NCBI RefSeq assembly: GCF_016649425.1
Contig: NZ_JADRCR010000009.1
Coordinates: forward strand, 62,001-126,000
Reading direction: 5' to 3'
DNA length: 64,000 bases
Origin: Limnobaculum allomyrinae
GTDB lineage: Bacteria; Pseudomonadota; Gammaproteobacteria; Enterobacterales; Enterobacteriaceae
In this document: positions 46,661 through 55,754 of the stretch, piece by piece
Layout of the letters: every line of letters starts with the position of its first letter
Position numbering within the stretch: position 1 is the first letter of the stretch
Position numbers and translations under genes: made by a program
Notes under the pieces: generated by a model
What the model was told of the DNA's origin: nothing
The model's database searches: none
The model's input: only the letters and a program-made list of their open reading frames with translations

Positions 46661-49036
46661 ATGTCGATAAAACAGTTATCACCACGTCATCTGTATACCT
46701 ATACGGAAAAAGCCCGACAACAGCGTTTGGCCTATCTGTCGAAACATATGCAGTGTTCGCTGGATAAGGTTGCGAATAACTCGTTCGATGCCAGCGCACT
46801 ATCTAACACGATTGAAGGGTTTATTGGTTCAGTGGAGGTTCCGGTCGGTATTGGCGGCCCGTTGCAAATTCACGGCCTCCACGCTCAAGGTCTGTTTTAT
46901 GCTCCTTTCGCAACAACGGAAGGTGCACTGATCGCTTCTATTTCACGGGGTGCAACGGCTATTACCCGCTCCGGCGGAGCAACGGCTCGGGTGTTGGGTC
47001 AGCGCATGATGCGCGTACCACATTTTGAATTTGGTAGTGTGATACAGGCGATGGCATTCAGTCACTGGGTAGTAAAATACCTTGATGATTTACGCAGCGA
47101 AATCGCTAATCACTCACGTTATGCGCAATTGGTGGCCTTAACGCCCCAGATTATCGGGCGTAGTGTTCATCTCCATTTTATCTACGAAACCGCCGCGGCC
47201 GCCGGGCAGAATATGACAACAACCTGTACCTGGCATGCCTGCCAGTGGATTCTCGACAGGTTAGCGGCGACTACGGATCTCAAGCCGCATCACTTTATGA
47301 TTGATGGTAATTTATCCAGCGATAAGAAAGTCTCTTACCAGTCTCAGATTCATGGTCGGGGAACGCGGGTGATTGCTGAGGTTCACTTGAGTGCAGCAGT
47401 GTGTAAATCTATCTTGCGCGTCACTCCTGTTCAGTTAATTAATGCTTACCATCATGTGGCGGAAGGCGCTGTCGCTGCCGGTATGGTAGGTATGAATATT
47501 AATGTGGCTAATGTTATTGCTGCGCTATTTACCGCTCTGGGACAAGATATTGCCTGTGTCCATGAATCTTCCGTAGCGCATTTACGCATGGCTCTGAACG
47601 ACGATGGAGAGCTTTATTGCAGCATCACACTACCTTCTCTGGTTATCGGAACTGTTGGTGGCGGCACTCATCTCCCTCATCAGCGTGAGTGTTTAAATAT
47701 GTTGGGATGTTCCGGGCCAGAGGGAACCGGCAAACTGGCTGAAATTATTGCCAGTTACTGCCTGGCGCTGGATATCTCTACGCTGTCGGCCATTGCTGCG
47801 GATGAGTTTGCTAAATCCCATGAAAAACTGGGACGTAATCGTCCACAGCTTGCAACCGCTCCGGTAGCGTTAACCGATCTCAATGTGGCTTTTTTCCACA
47901 CGGCGGCCTATAACCCGGTTTGGGGGAGTAAACCACCGGTATCTGTTGAGATACAGTCGAGCTCAGATGATAAACACAGCCTGCTGACCACGCTGAGTGC
48001 CCGGCATTCCAACAGGTTGATGGGACTGATTCCTGTTACCCTGACTAATGCCGCCCGGCAGGATATTCCGGTGATGTTGAAGCTTAAGCCACTGGATCAA
48101 GATATCTTCACCATGATGAAGTTTCTTGCAGAAAAATGTTCTCCGGCTCTGCTTCAGGCGATTTCAGATTCGACACACCTGATAGAGTTTTTTAACACTC
48201 ACTGCCGGGAAGTGGTGGTGATGAATCAGCAGGATCCGCGTTTGACACGCTACATGCCAATGATTTATGGCGTGATTCGCGATGATAAAACGCAAACCTA
48301 TGCCTTAATTGAAGAGCGACTCCACGGTTTAGCGCTGATGGATACCACCGATCAAATTGACCAGTGGCAACCCTGCTATATTGAAACGGCAATCGCGGGT
48401 ATGGCAGAAATCCATGCCGTTTGGTTGGGGCAGGAACAAGCATTGTTACAGAAATTTCCTGAAATCTGCTTACAGGACACAAAGAGTACTCTGGCGCAAC
48501 GCCCTCTGCTGCATGCATTTGCGGATTTCATGGCCGAAAAATTAACCCATTACTTTACCCCTTCAGAACACGATTATTTCTTATCATGGGTAGAAAACGC
48601 AGAAGTTTGGTGCCGTGAGATAGAGCAGATGCCGCGCACTTTGGTGCATAACGATTTTAATCCACGCAATATTGCTTTTCGTCAGGTTGATGAGCAACTG
48701 GAGCTGTGCGTCTGGGATTGGGAGTTGGCTACATTACACTTGCCTCAGCGGGATTTGGTTGAGCTGCTGGTTTTTAGCCAGCAGGCTGACATTAGCCCTG
48801 AAACCGTGACGCACTACCTCGAACTTCACCGTCAGCAATTAGAGCAGCATAGTCAAACCGCTATTGATCCTATTCAGTGGCAGAGAGGCTATGTGTTGGC
48901 GCTCCACGACTTTTGGCTACGGCGTATTCCATTCTATTTAATGGCTCATCATGTCAGCCACTACCCATTTATCGATCGCGCTATGCAGACCCTGCGCAAA
49001 CTTATTGAGCTGACGCGAACTCCGCTTCAGTCATAG
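46661..49036 (+). CDS. class I HMG-CoA reductase fused to an APH-type phosphotransferase
   Basis: A 791-residue two-domain protein. Residues 1-430 match class I HMG-CoA reductase: PVGIGGPL, TTEGAL with catalytic Glu87, SSDKK with Lys222, GQD with Asp296, GTVGGGTHL, and KSHEKLG with catalytic His387, so the whole catalytic tetrad is present. The NADPH-binding DAMGMNM motif is altered to AAAGQNM (179-185), losing its Asp. Residues from about 455 form an aminoglycoside/choline-kinase-like domain, with HNDFNPRN (His663, Asp665, Asn670) and metal-binding Asp686 in WDWE. Enterobacterales normally make isoprenoids by the MEP route, so the reductase is unexpected. It may make mevalonate or reduce a related acyl-CoA, whose alcohol the kinase then phosphorylates. 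That coupling is inference. Confidence 0.85.
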   Translation: MSIKQLSPRHLYTYTEKARQQRLAYLSKHMQCSLDKVANNSFDASALSNTIEGFIGSVEVPVGIGGPLQIHGLHAQGLFYAPFATTEGALIASISRGATAITRSGGATARVLGQRMMRVPHFEFGSVIQAMAFSHWVVKYLDDLRSEIANHSRYAQLVALTPQIIGRSVHLHFIYETAAAAGQNMTTTCTWHACQWILDRLAATTDLKPHHFMIDGNLSSDKKVSYQSQIHGRGTRVIAEVHLSAAVCKSILRVTPVQLINAYHHVAEGAVAAGMVGMNINVANVIAALFTALGQDIACVHESSVAHLRMALNDDGELYCSITLPSLVIGTVGGGTHLPHQRECLNMLGCSGPEGTGKLAEIIASYCLALDISTLSAIAADEFAKSHEKLGRNRPQLATAPVALTDLNVAFFHTAAYNPVWGSKPPVSVEIQSSSDDKHSLLTTLSARHSNRLMGLIPVTLTNAARQDIPVMLKLKPLDQDIFTMMKFLAEKCSPALLQAISDSTHLIEFFNTHCREVVVMNQQDPRLTRYMPMIYGVIRDDKTQTYALIEERLHGLALMDTTDQIDQWQPCYIETAIAGMAEIHAVWLGQEQALLQKFPEICLQDTKSTLAQRPLLHAFADFMAEKLTHYFTPSEHDYFLSWVENAEVWCREIEQMPRTLVHNDFNPRNIAFRQVDEQLELCVWDWELATLHLPQRDLVELLVFSQQADISPETVTHYLELHRQQLEQHSQTAIDPIQWQRGYVLALHDFWLRRIPFYLMAHHVSHYPFIDRAMQTLRKLIELTRTPLQS

Positions 49037-49132
49037 CGCCACGAATTCATTTTAACTAAGGGAGGCGTGCAAGGTTTGCCAGTTTATTCAGTGGGTTTTC
49101 TATTGGATAGCTGACTTCACCGGAGCGCTCAA

Positions 49133-51893
49133 ATGGACTCTATGACAGACTTATATTCACAACATCAGGCCGTACAATTAACTCAGGATCAATTGGGTGG
49201 AAAAGCCGCCAACCTTTTATGGCTATCGCTGGAGCAGTATCCGGTACCAGAATGGTGGGTGGTACCCAGCGATACCCTGATTCAAATCGTTACTCAGGAT
49301 CCGATTAGCGCCGAAATGGTGCAGCGTTTAACCACTGTGACTGCAGATATCACCCTTGAGGCGCTGGAAAGGCTTGCCGCTCCGCTGCGTCAGCGAATAC
49401 AACAGGCAGCATTGCCAGAAGGCCTGCAACAGCAGCTCTGCACTTTGCTGGTGGACTATCCCGATACCTTTTTCTCTGTTCGTTCATCCGCGGTAGGTGA
49501 AGATGCGGATAATGCCTCTTTTGCCGGGCAGATGGACAGCTATCTGTTCCAGCAGGGTTTTGAAGCGATCGGCGCAAGCATCTGTGCTGTGATGGCTTCT
49601 GCTTTTAATACAAGGGCTCTGCAATATCGGCTGCACAGGGGACTTCCGATGGATAATATCCGCTGTGCCGTGATTATTCAGAAAATGGTGGACGGTGAAG
49701 TGTCCGGCGTGATGTTTACCGCACATCCGGTGACCGGGAGTCGGCAGCATGGGTTAATCTCCGCGGCATGGGGCGTTGGTGAAGGAGTGGTTTCCGGTGA
49801 ATGTGATACCGATGAGTTTAGTGTTCATCTGTTTAAGGATGAGATAGAACGCCGTATTGTCGAAAAACGTGTTGCGTTAGTGTTTGATAAAGTCAGTCGG
49901 CGAGGTACTGTCACTCAAGATATTGTTCAGGACAACCAGTGGGCCGAAACCCTCACCGATGCACAAATTTATGCGTTACGGGATACGGGCAATAGCATCG
50001 CCCGCCATTGCGGTTGCCCGCAGGATATTGAGTGGACGATTAAAGACCAGCAGCTCTATATATTACAAACTCGTCCGATTACCCGCTTGCCGAAAGTTGC
50101 CGATCCTGTTGATCGTAATCTGGTATTTAATAACGCCAATATTCAGGAGTCCTATTGTGGAGTAACCACGCCGCTGACTTTTTCTTTTGCCAGCGCCGCC
50201 TATGCGACGGTATATGAGCAAACCATGCGTATTCTTGGCTGTTCTGATAAACAGGTTAATCAGTCTCAGGACATGTTAGATAACATGCTGGGGCTGATTA
50301 AAGGGCGAGTTTATTACAATATTAATAACTGGTATCGCGGCTTGCTGATGTTGCCATCATTCAAAACCAATAAGCAGGATATGGAACGGATGATGGGACT
50401 GACGGACCAGGTGGATTTTATCCAATCCCGTGAGTTTAGCCTGTGGGAGAAAGCCAGTAAATTGCCGGGCATGGCCAAAGCTTTGGTTCGACTGCTGGCC
50501 GCATTCCGTAATATGGATAAAAACGTAGAGCAGTTTTTACAACAGTTCAAAACCCTCACGGCAAACATTCCTCGTGACCGCCTGCATACGCTTACCGCGA
50601 ACCAACTGACAGAACAGCTTAAGTATCTGGATACTCATCTGCTACAGCGTTGGACGACGCCAATTCTTAATGATTTTTACGTCATGATGTATAACGGACG
50701 GGTGTACCGTACTCTGGAAGCTGCGGGTGTCGAAAAAACCGCGGCCCTGATGGGCGATTTACTCTCCGGCGAAGAGGATATTGAGAGTACTCAGCCGACC
50801 AAAGAACTGTTGGTCATGTGTCAGTATGTCCGCTCTAAACCAGAATTGCGTAAACTTATTGAGCAGGGGCAGGGGGATACGCTGTTAAGCCAGCTTAAAA
50901 CGCAGAATCCTCATTTCTACCAGCAGTGTAATGATTATATTGAAAAATATGGCGATCGCACTATGGGGGAAATGAAGCTGGAAACCTTAACGCTTCGTTA
51001 TGACTCCCGGTTTCTGTTCACCATCTTAAAAAACTATCTGACGTTGGACGACTTAACGCCAGAATCACTGGCTGCCAGAGAACGAGGGTTACGTACCGAA
51101 GCGGAGAATCGGGCATTTAGCGCCGTTGAGCAAAAACTGGGTAATCGCCGTATGCGCTCGTTTAAACGCCATTTGAACCGACTTCGCCAGGCCATTCGCC
51201 ATCGGGAAAATATGCGCTTTACTCGTACCCGAATGATTGGACTCTACCGTGACCTGTTTAATCAACTTGGCCGTCAGTATGCGCTGGAAGGTATTCTCTC
51301 TCAGTCTCGTGATGTTTTTTATCTCACCCTGAATGAGATCTATAGCGGCTACGAAGGAACTGCGGTTCAAACTCAGCTTAAGCCGTTGGTTGAATCCCGT
51401 CAGCAGGAATATGCCGGCTATGAGGCAGAAGATTTATCCCATCATTTCTATTGTCATGGTTCTTTGTTCCAGCAGCATGACTTTGCCTATCCTCATCAGG
51501 TGGAAGAAACTTCATCAGATATCAATCAGTTGCATGGTATTGGTTGCTACCCCGGTATCGTGGAAACCACGGTGCGCTTAATTAAATCACCTGAAGATGA
51601 GATTGTCCGGACAGATCTTGTGCACTGAGCGAACCGATCCCGGCTGGGCGCCGCTATTTCCAACGGCTGGCGGGTTGCTGATAGAGCGAGGTTCTACTTT
51701 GTTTCACTCTGCGGTGGTAGCCAGAGAGATGGGAATCCCTGCCATTGTCGGTATTCCTAATATCACCCGTTTATTGCGTAATGGTGAGTATGTCCGTATG
51801 GACGGGGGAGCCGGTACGGTGACGCGTCTGGATCTGGAGGAAAAGATCCAGACTGTGGTCGAAGAAAATATATCGGAGGATGCGCTGGCATGA
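49133..51893 (+). pseudogene. PEP-synthase-like dikinase interrupted by a frameshift
   Basis: About 919 codons when repaired. The N-terminal ATP-grasp domain is clear (GGKAANLLWL, FSVRSSAVGEDADNASFAGQ, VSGVMFTAHP, a C-terminal LQTRPITRL), then a long middle domain of about 450 residues, then a phosphohistidine swivel domain with FHSAVVAREMGIPAIVG. The order ATP-grasp, substrate domain, His domain is that of rifampicin phosphotransferase rather than true PEP synthase, so it probably phosphorylates a small molecule with the beta-phosphate of ATP. The frame stops at 51628; the swivel domain continues one base out of phase, and a one-base excess at about 51595-51605 explains it. As written the product lacks the catalytic His. 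ATG at 49133 has GGAG upstream. Confidence 0.8.
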
Positions 51894-52936
51894 TTAACGC
51901 CTCTGAATGGCTGCCCCACCAATCGCTATCTGACGCTTTCTTGTCGCTTCCGCAGGCGATTTATCGCCATGATCCGCTTTGGCCAGGAGAAAATCAGCCG
52001 TCAATTGAGCAACAGTTTAGCCAGCAGAATCCATGGTTTGAGCAGGGGAAGGCCTGGATAGGCACTATCCCCGGAAAGGCTCGTCTGGCGGGTTTTCTAC
52101 CCTCCCATTTGGTCGAGGGACAGAAGGTGGCGTTTTTTGGTTTTTGGGAAAGTATTAACGATCTGTCCTGCAATCAACATTTGTTCAACGCCCTTGCCGG
52201 ATGGGCAAAGCAATACGGTATTACTCAACTATACGGGCCGATTAATTTTTCCACTTTTGGTCAGTATCGCATTCGCCTGAACCAGTTTGATAAGGGTGCT
52301 TTCTCAGGGGAGCCTTACAATCCACCCTACTATGGAACTTTGCTGGAACAGTTAGGATTTAGCATTAAGCATCGCTATATCTCTACTTTCGATGATGCCA
52401 GCACCGCAGCAAATAACTGGTCACAACACTATCGGCGGATCAAAAGGCTACCCATGCCAAATATTGAAATTCATCCGCTGACTCCAGCTTTATGGATGCG
52501 CGAACAGCGTCGATTGTTTGAATTTGTCGATCGCCTGTTTAGCCATGGCTTCGCTTACACTCCGCTAAAGTGGGATGAGTTTCAACAGCGTTGTGGTGAG
52601 CCCTTTATTCAACGTTTTTGCCCCCATTCTTCTATGTTGGCTCAAACCGCGAGTGGAGACATTGCGGGTTTGACCATCGCACTCCCGGTTTATCGGGACG
52701 GCAAAGCAGAGGCCAATTTGTGCAAAACCGTGGCGATACACCCTCGTTTCCGACGTTCGGGTGTGCTTGGCCATTTGTGTAATCAGTTTTTTCAATATAC
52801 TCGCCAGCACTACCCACGTATTGGCGGGGCGATGATGCGTGACGATAACACAAGCCTGCTTATGTCCAGATCCATGCTTAGTGGAGTCAATCAGAGCCAT
52901 CATCACTATGCACTTTATAGTAAGGAGCTATCCTGA
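51890..52936 (+). CDS. GNAT-like acyltransferase protein
   Basis: A 348-residue protein with the layout of large GNAT-type proteins such as YghO: an N-terminal acyltransferase-like part containing FGFWESINDL and LYGPINFSTFGQYRI, and a second half with KTVAIHPRFRRSGVLGHL, which resembles the acetyl-CoA pyrophosphate loop (Q/RxxGxG/A) in degenerate form. It may transfer an acyl or aminoacyl group within the cluster pathway. The start overlaps the dikinase stop (ATGA) and the stop overlaps the next ATG, so it is tightly coupled. The substrate is unknown. Confidence 0.7.
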   Translation: MINASEWLPHQSLSDAFLSLPQAIYRHDPLWPGENQPSIEQQFSQQNPWFEQGKAWIGTIPGKARLAGFLPSHLVEGQKVAFFGFWESINDLSCNQHLFNALAGWAKQYGITQLYGPINFSTFGQYRIRLNQFDKGAFSGEPYNPPYYGTLLEQLGFSIKHRYISTFDDASTAANNWSQHYRRIKRLPMPNIEIHPLTPALWMREQRRLFEFVDRLFSHGFAYTPLKWDEFQQRCGEPFIQRFCPHSSMLAQTASGDIAGLTIALPVYRDGKAEANLCKTVAIHPRFRRSGVLGHLCNQFFQYTRQHYPRIGGAMMRDDNTSLLMSRSMLSGVNQSHHHYALYSKELS

Positions 52937-54522
52937 TGAATCTGTGTCAGCTTATCGTTCAGTCCGCTGAGCGTGGCCCCGATAACATGGCGCTCAGTAT
53001 TCCACTATCTGACAACGAGAGTGTTCACCTGAGCTATCGGGATTTTATTAATCTGGCAGGACATTATCAGTGCCAGCTTATTCAGTCCGGTTTTACTACC
53101 GGCGATCGTCTGGTGGTGCTGATTCCCCCCGGGCGATATCTCTATCCTCTGCTTGTTGCCATGTTGGGTTTGGGGATTGTCGCTGTTATGCCGGAGAGAG
53201 GCTTGCCCAAAGCGCAATTTCGGGCGGCACTGCGACATTGTCAGCCTAAGGGGATTATTACCATCGCGACAATAGGTAAGTTTTGGCCGTTGTTCCCTGA
53301 GCTCTGGCGGATAAAACGATGGGTCGTTGACGGGCCAATACTTGGTATGAAGCAGCTACAGGCCAGTCTTAACCCACCGGATGACATGTTTATTTGTAAG
53401 TCTCTTACATCAGAGACTACCGGGTTGATTACCTTTACTTCCGGTACTACAGGAACCCCAAAAGGGGCAAATCGGACTCACGGTAGCCTGATGGAGCAGC
53501 ATCTGGCTATCGAAAATAATTTTCCTTCAACAATTCATGATGTTGATTTACATAGTTTTCCTGTGCTTGTTTTGCAGTCTTTGAGTACCGGACTACAGAG
53601 TTTGTTACCCCATTTTGATTTTGCTAAGCCGGGTGAGGTCAATCCCCTTGATGTTATTCAGCAAATTAGTCGCTTTGGTGTTACACGCATCAGTGGTGCC
53701 CCCGCTTATATGCAAAAAATTATCCGTTATGCACAAACGCAGGGCTTAACCTTTCCTAAGGTTCGTCAGGTTGTTATCGGTGGTGCACCGGGCAATAAAG
53801 CGTTGTATTTGGGCTGCCTGCAAGTTTTTCCTCTGGCACAGCAGCATGTCATTTATGGTTCAACAGAAGCGGAGCCTATTGCTTCTATCGATCTGCAAAC
53901 CTTAACCGAGTATTGGTCGCAACATGATGGCTATCTGGTTGGTAAGCCGATAGAGGTTGCTGAGATCTGCCTGCGGGAAATCATGCTGTCCGGAGATTCA
54001 GGGGCACTTAAAGCACCGATTGCCGGTGAAATCGGTGAAATTCTGGTGGCCGGGCCTCATGTGCTGTCGGAATATATTGATAATCCGCAGGCTACCCGGC
54101 TGCATAAAATTCCTCGAGAACAGGGTGGAATCTGGCACTGTACCGGAGATGTAGGTTACTTCGATGAATCAGGGCAAATATGGCTGCTGGGGCGAGTCAA
54201 TGACGGGATCATGGTAAATCAGCAACGAATAATATATCCCTATACGCTTGAAAAAAGGCTTAACGATCTTAAAGAGATAGATCGTTGTGCTTTGGTAGCC
54301 CATCCGGAAGGGAATGCTGCTTTGATTTTGCAGTGTACCAGCCTGCCACAAGATCTGGCGGTCATTCTGGAAGAGCTACAGCTGGCAGATGCTACCCGAA
54401 TTTACCAAATACCGGAGATGCCGGTTGATGTTCGGCATAACAGTAAAATTAACCGTCTGCAGCTGAAAAGTTTACTGGTAAAAAATGCTTTAACAGCCTG
54501 CCGTTTGAACCGGGAGGCTTAG
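52936..54522 (+). CDS. acyl-adenylating enzyme (AMP-binding family)
   Basis: A 528-residue member of the ANL superfamily that activates a carboxylic acid as an acyl-adenylate, then usually forms a thioester. Core motifs are A3 TFTSGTTGTPKG (166-177), A5 YGSTEAEP, A7 CTGDVGYFD, A8 GRVNDGIMVNQQRIYP-like, and the C-terminal A10 HNSKINR lysine motif. It resembles fatty-acyl ligases and OleC-type enzymes more than acetyl-CoA synthetase. No carrier protein is encoded nearby, so CoA or direct transfer is likely. It is coupled to the gene on each side by short overlaps. Confidence 0.88.
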   Translation: MNLCQLIVQSAERGPDNMALSIPLSDNESVHLSYRDFINLAGHYQCQLIQSGFTTGDRLVVLIPPGRYLYPLLVAMLGLGIVAVMPERGLPKAQFRAALRHCQPKGIITIATIGKFWPLFPELWRIKRWVVDGPILGMKQLQASLNPPDDMFICKSLTSETTGLITFTSGTTGTPKGANRTHGSLMEQHLAIENNFPSTIHDVDLHSFPVLVLQSLSTGLQSLLPHFDFAKPGEVNPLDVIQQISRFGVTRISGAPAYMQKIIRYAQTQGLTFPKVRQVVIGGAPGNKALYLGCLQVFPLAQQHVIYGSTEAEPIASIDLQTLTEYWSQHDGYLVGKPIEVAEICLREIMLSGDSGALKAPIAGEIGEILVAGPHVLSEYIDNPQATRLHKIPREQGGIWHCTGDVGYFDESGQIWLLGRVNDGIMVNQQRIIYPYTLEKRLNDLKEIDRCALVAHPEGNAALILQCTSLPQDLAVILEELQLADATRIYQIPEMPVDVRHNSKINRLQLKSLLVKNALTACRLNREA

Positions 54523-55145
54523 TGAAACAATCTCATTTTCTCGTACGTTTAAATTCTGCCGATTGCATTACATTGCTTGGATTACTTTTTAGTGCCATTG
54601 CGATGGTTTGCGCTCTGCATCAGCAGTTATTTTTATCGGTTTCTTGGCTATTTCTTGCCATGTTAGCCGATGCACTCGATGGTATCTGGGCTCGTCGCAA
54701 TAAACTGGTTCGTGCTTTTGGGCGTTATCTTGATGGGTTTATGGATCAGTTGATTTACCTGATTTCACCGGCAGTAGTGTTATACCTTTCTGGTTTTGAT
54801 GGCTACTGGTCACTGTTTTTATTGCTGATGATTGCCTGCGGGTCTATCCGGCTCTCGGTGTTTAATGAAGTAGGTAATATCGAAGGTGGCAGTGGGCTTT
54901 CTTATCTGGGGATGCCAGTATTCTGGAGCCTGTTTATTCTTAGTGCTTATCTGCTGCTACGTTTTGTTCTATCACCGTTGCCGGGCTATCTGTTGCTTAG
55001 TACTACGCTGTTTCTGTTTAGCATGGCTATGTTGTGGCGACGGCCGTTTTATAAATTTAAGCATCTTAGCGTCATCGTATTGATTACCTTGTCTGGCGCA
55101 TTCACTTTCTTCCTGCTCCATTTTAGAGGCTTCTGTGTGGTATAA
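54522..55145 (+). CDS. CDP-alcohol phosphatidyltransferase family protein
   Basis: Integral membrane enzyme that would transfer a phosphatidyl-type group from a CDP-activated lipid to an alcohol, releasing CMP. The 207-residue protein has about six helices and a perfect family motif D50xxD53GxxA57Rx8G67xxxD71xxxD75. It starts with GTG overlapping the upstream stop and overlaps the next gene by 11 bp. It is not one of the housekeeping PgsA or PssA genes by context. Its pairing with a CDP-archaeol-synthase-like gene suggests a CDP-lipid donor made by that neighbour. Confidence 0.88.
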   Translation: MKQSHFLVRLNSADCITLLGLLFSAIAMVCALHQQLFLSVSWLFLAMLADALDGIWARRNKLVRAFGRYLDGFMDQLIYLISPAVVLYLSGFDGYWSLFLLLMIACGSIRLSVFNEVGNIEGGSGLSYLGMPVFWSLFILSAYLLLRFVLSPLPGYLLLSTTLFLFSMAMLWRRPFYKFKHLSVIVLITLSGAFTFFLLHFRGFCVV

Positions 55146-55676
55146 AATATTACATGCCTGGTATCTGATGATCCCCGTGATACTAGGGGGCTGTGCCCAT
55201 ATGGTCATTGTTAAATATCACCGTTTTTCTGCGCTAAATATTCCTCTGGCTCCCTCCTGCTTCGGTGCCAATAAAACCTGGCGTGGACTGTTGCTGGTTC
55301 CTTTGTTAACCGCGCTGTTTTCTCTTTTGTGGATACCTATCGCTCAACTGCATTCACAACAGATATTGCCAGTGCTAATAGAAGAGTGCCTGCTGGCAGG
55401 GATGTTTGCCGGGCTTGGCTATATTTTGCTGGAGTTGCCTAACTCATGGATGAAAAGACGACTGGGTATTCCCCCGGGCACCTTACCCACTCGAAACCGG
55501 GCTTTTTTTATCTTCAGCGATCAGGTGGACTCGGCTATTGGCGTAACCTTAGCCTATACCCTCTATTTTGAATTGCCTGCCGTTTCAGCAATGCTGGTTC
55601 TGATTTTTTCTTGCTGAGTGCTTTTGTGGTGAAACGCCTGTTGTATTTACTGGCGTTGAAGAAGACGAAGTTTTAG
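55135..55676 (+). pseudogene. CDP-archaeol-synthase-like (CarS/DUF46) protein with a 3' frameshift in a T6 run
   Basis: Membrane protein related to CarS, which transfers CMP from CTP to a phospholipid precursor. It has about five helices, the GANKTWRG motif (44-51), and LELPNSWMKRRLGIPPG with a downstream SDQVDSAIG, all matching the family. The frame ends at 55617 after LIFSC. Adding one T to the run of six at 55604-55609 continues to 55676 with a natural-looking tail (VVKRLLYLLALKKTKF), giving 180 residues. The break costs the last helix but no motif, so activity might survive. GTG start at 55135. Bacterial relatives exist outside Archaea; the substrate is unproven. Confidence 0.8.
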
Positions 55677-55693
55677 GTTTGCTGTTGGATTAA

Positions 55694-55719
55694 AAGTGCA
55701 GCGTTATGTTGCTGCACTT
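55694..55719. terminator. bidirectional terminator at the right edge of the cluster
   Basis: A perfect 9-bp stem (AAGTGCAGC with GCTGCACTT) and 8-nt loop lie between the convergent CarS-like gene and rnk. On the minus strand it is followed by a T-run; on the plus strand by ATTT. Confidence 0.75.
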
Positions 55720-55754
55720 ATTTGCTATCTCATTTTTGAACCGGACTACGATAC

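Noticed and set aside
42615-55676. A complete archaeal ether-lipid or mevalonate pathway
   Set aside because: Glycerol-1-phosphate dehydrogenase, GGGP synthase, prenyl diphosphate synthase and mevalonate kinase are not in the window; only parts of such routes are visible.
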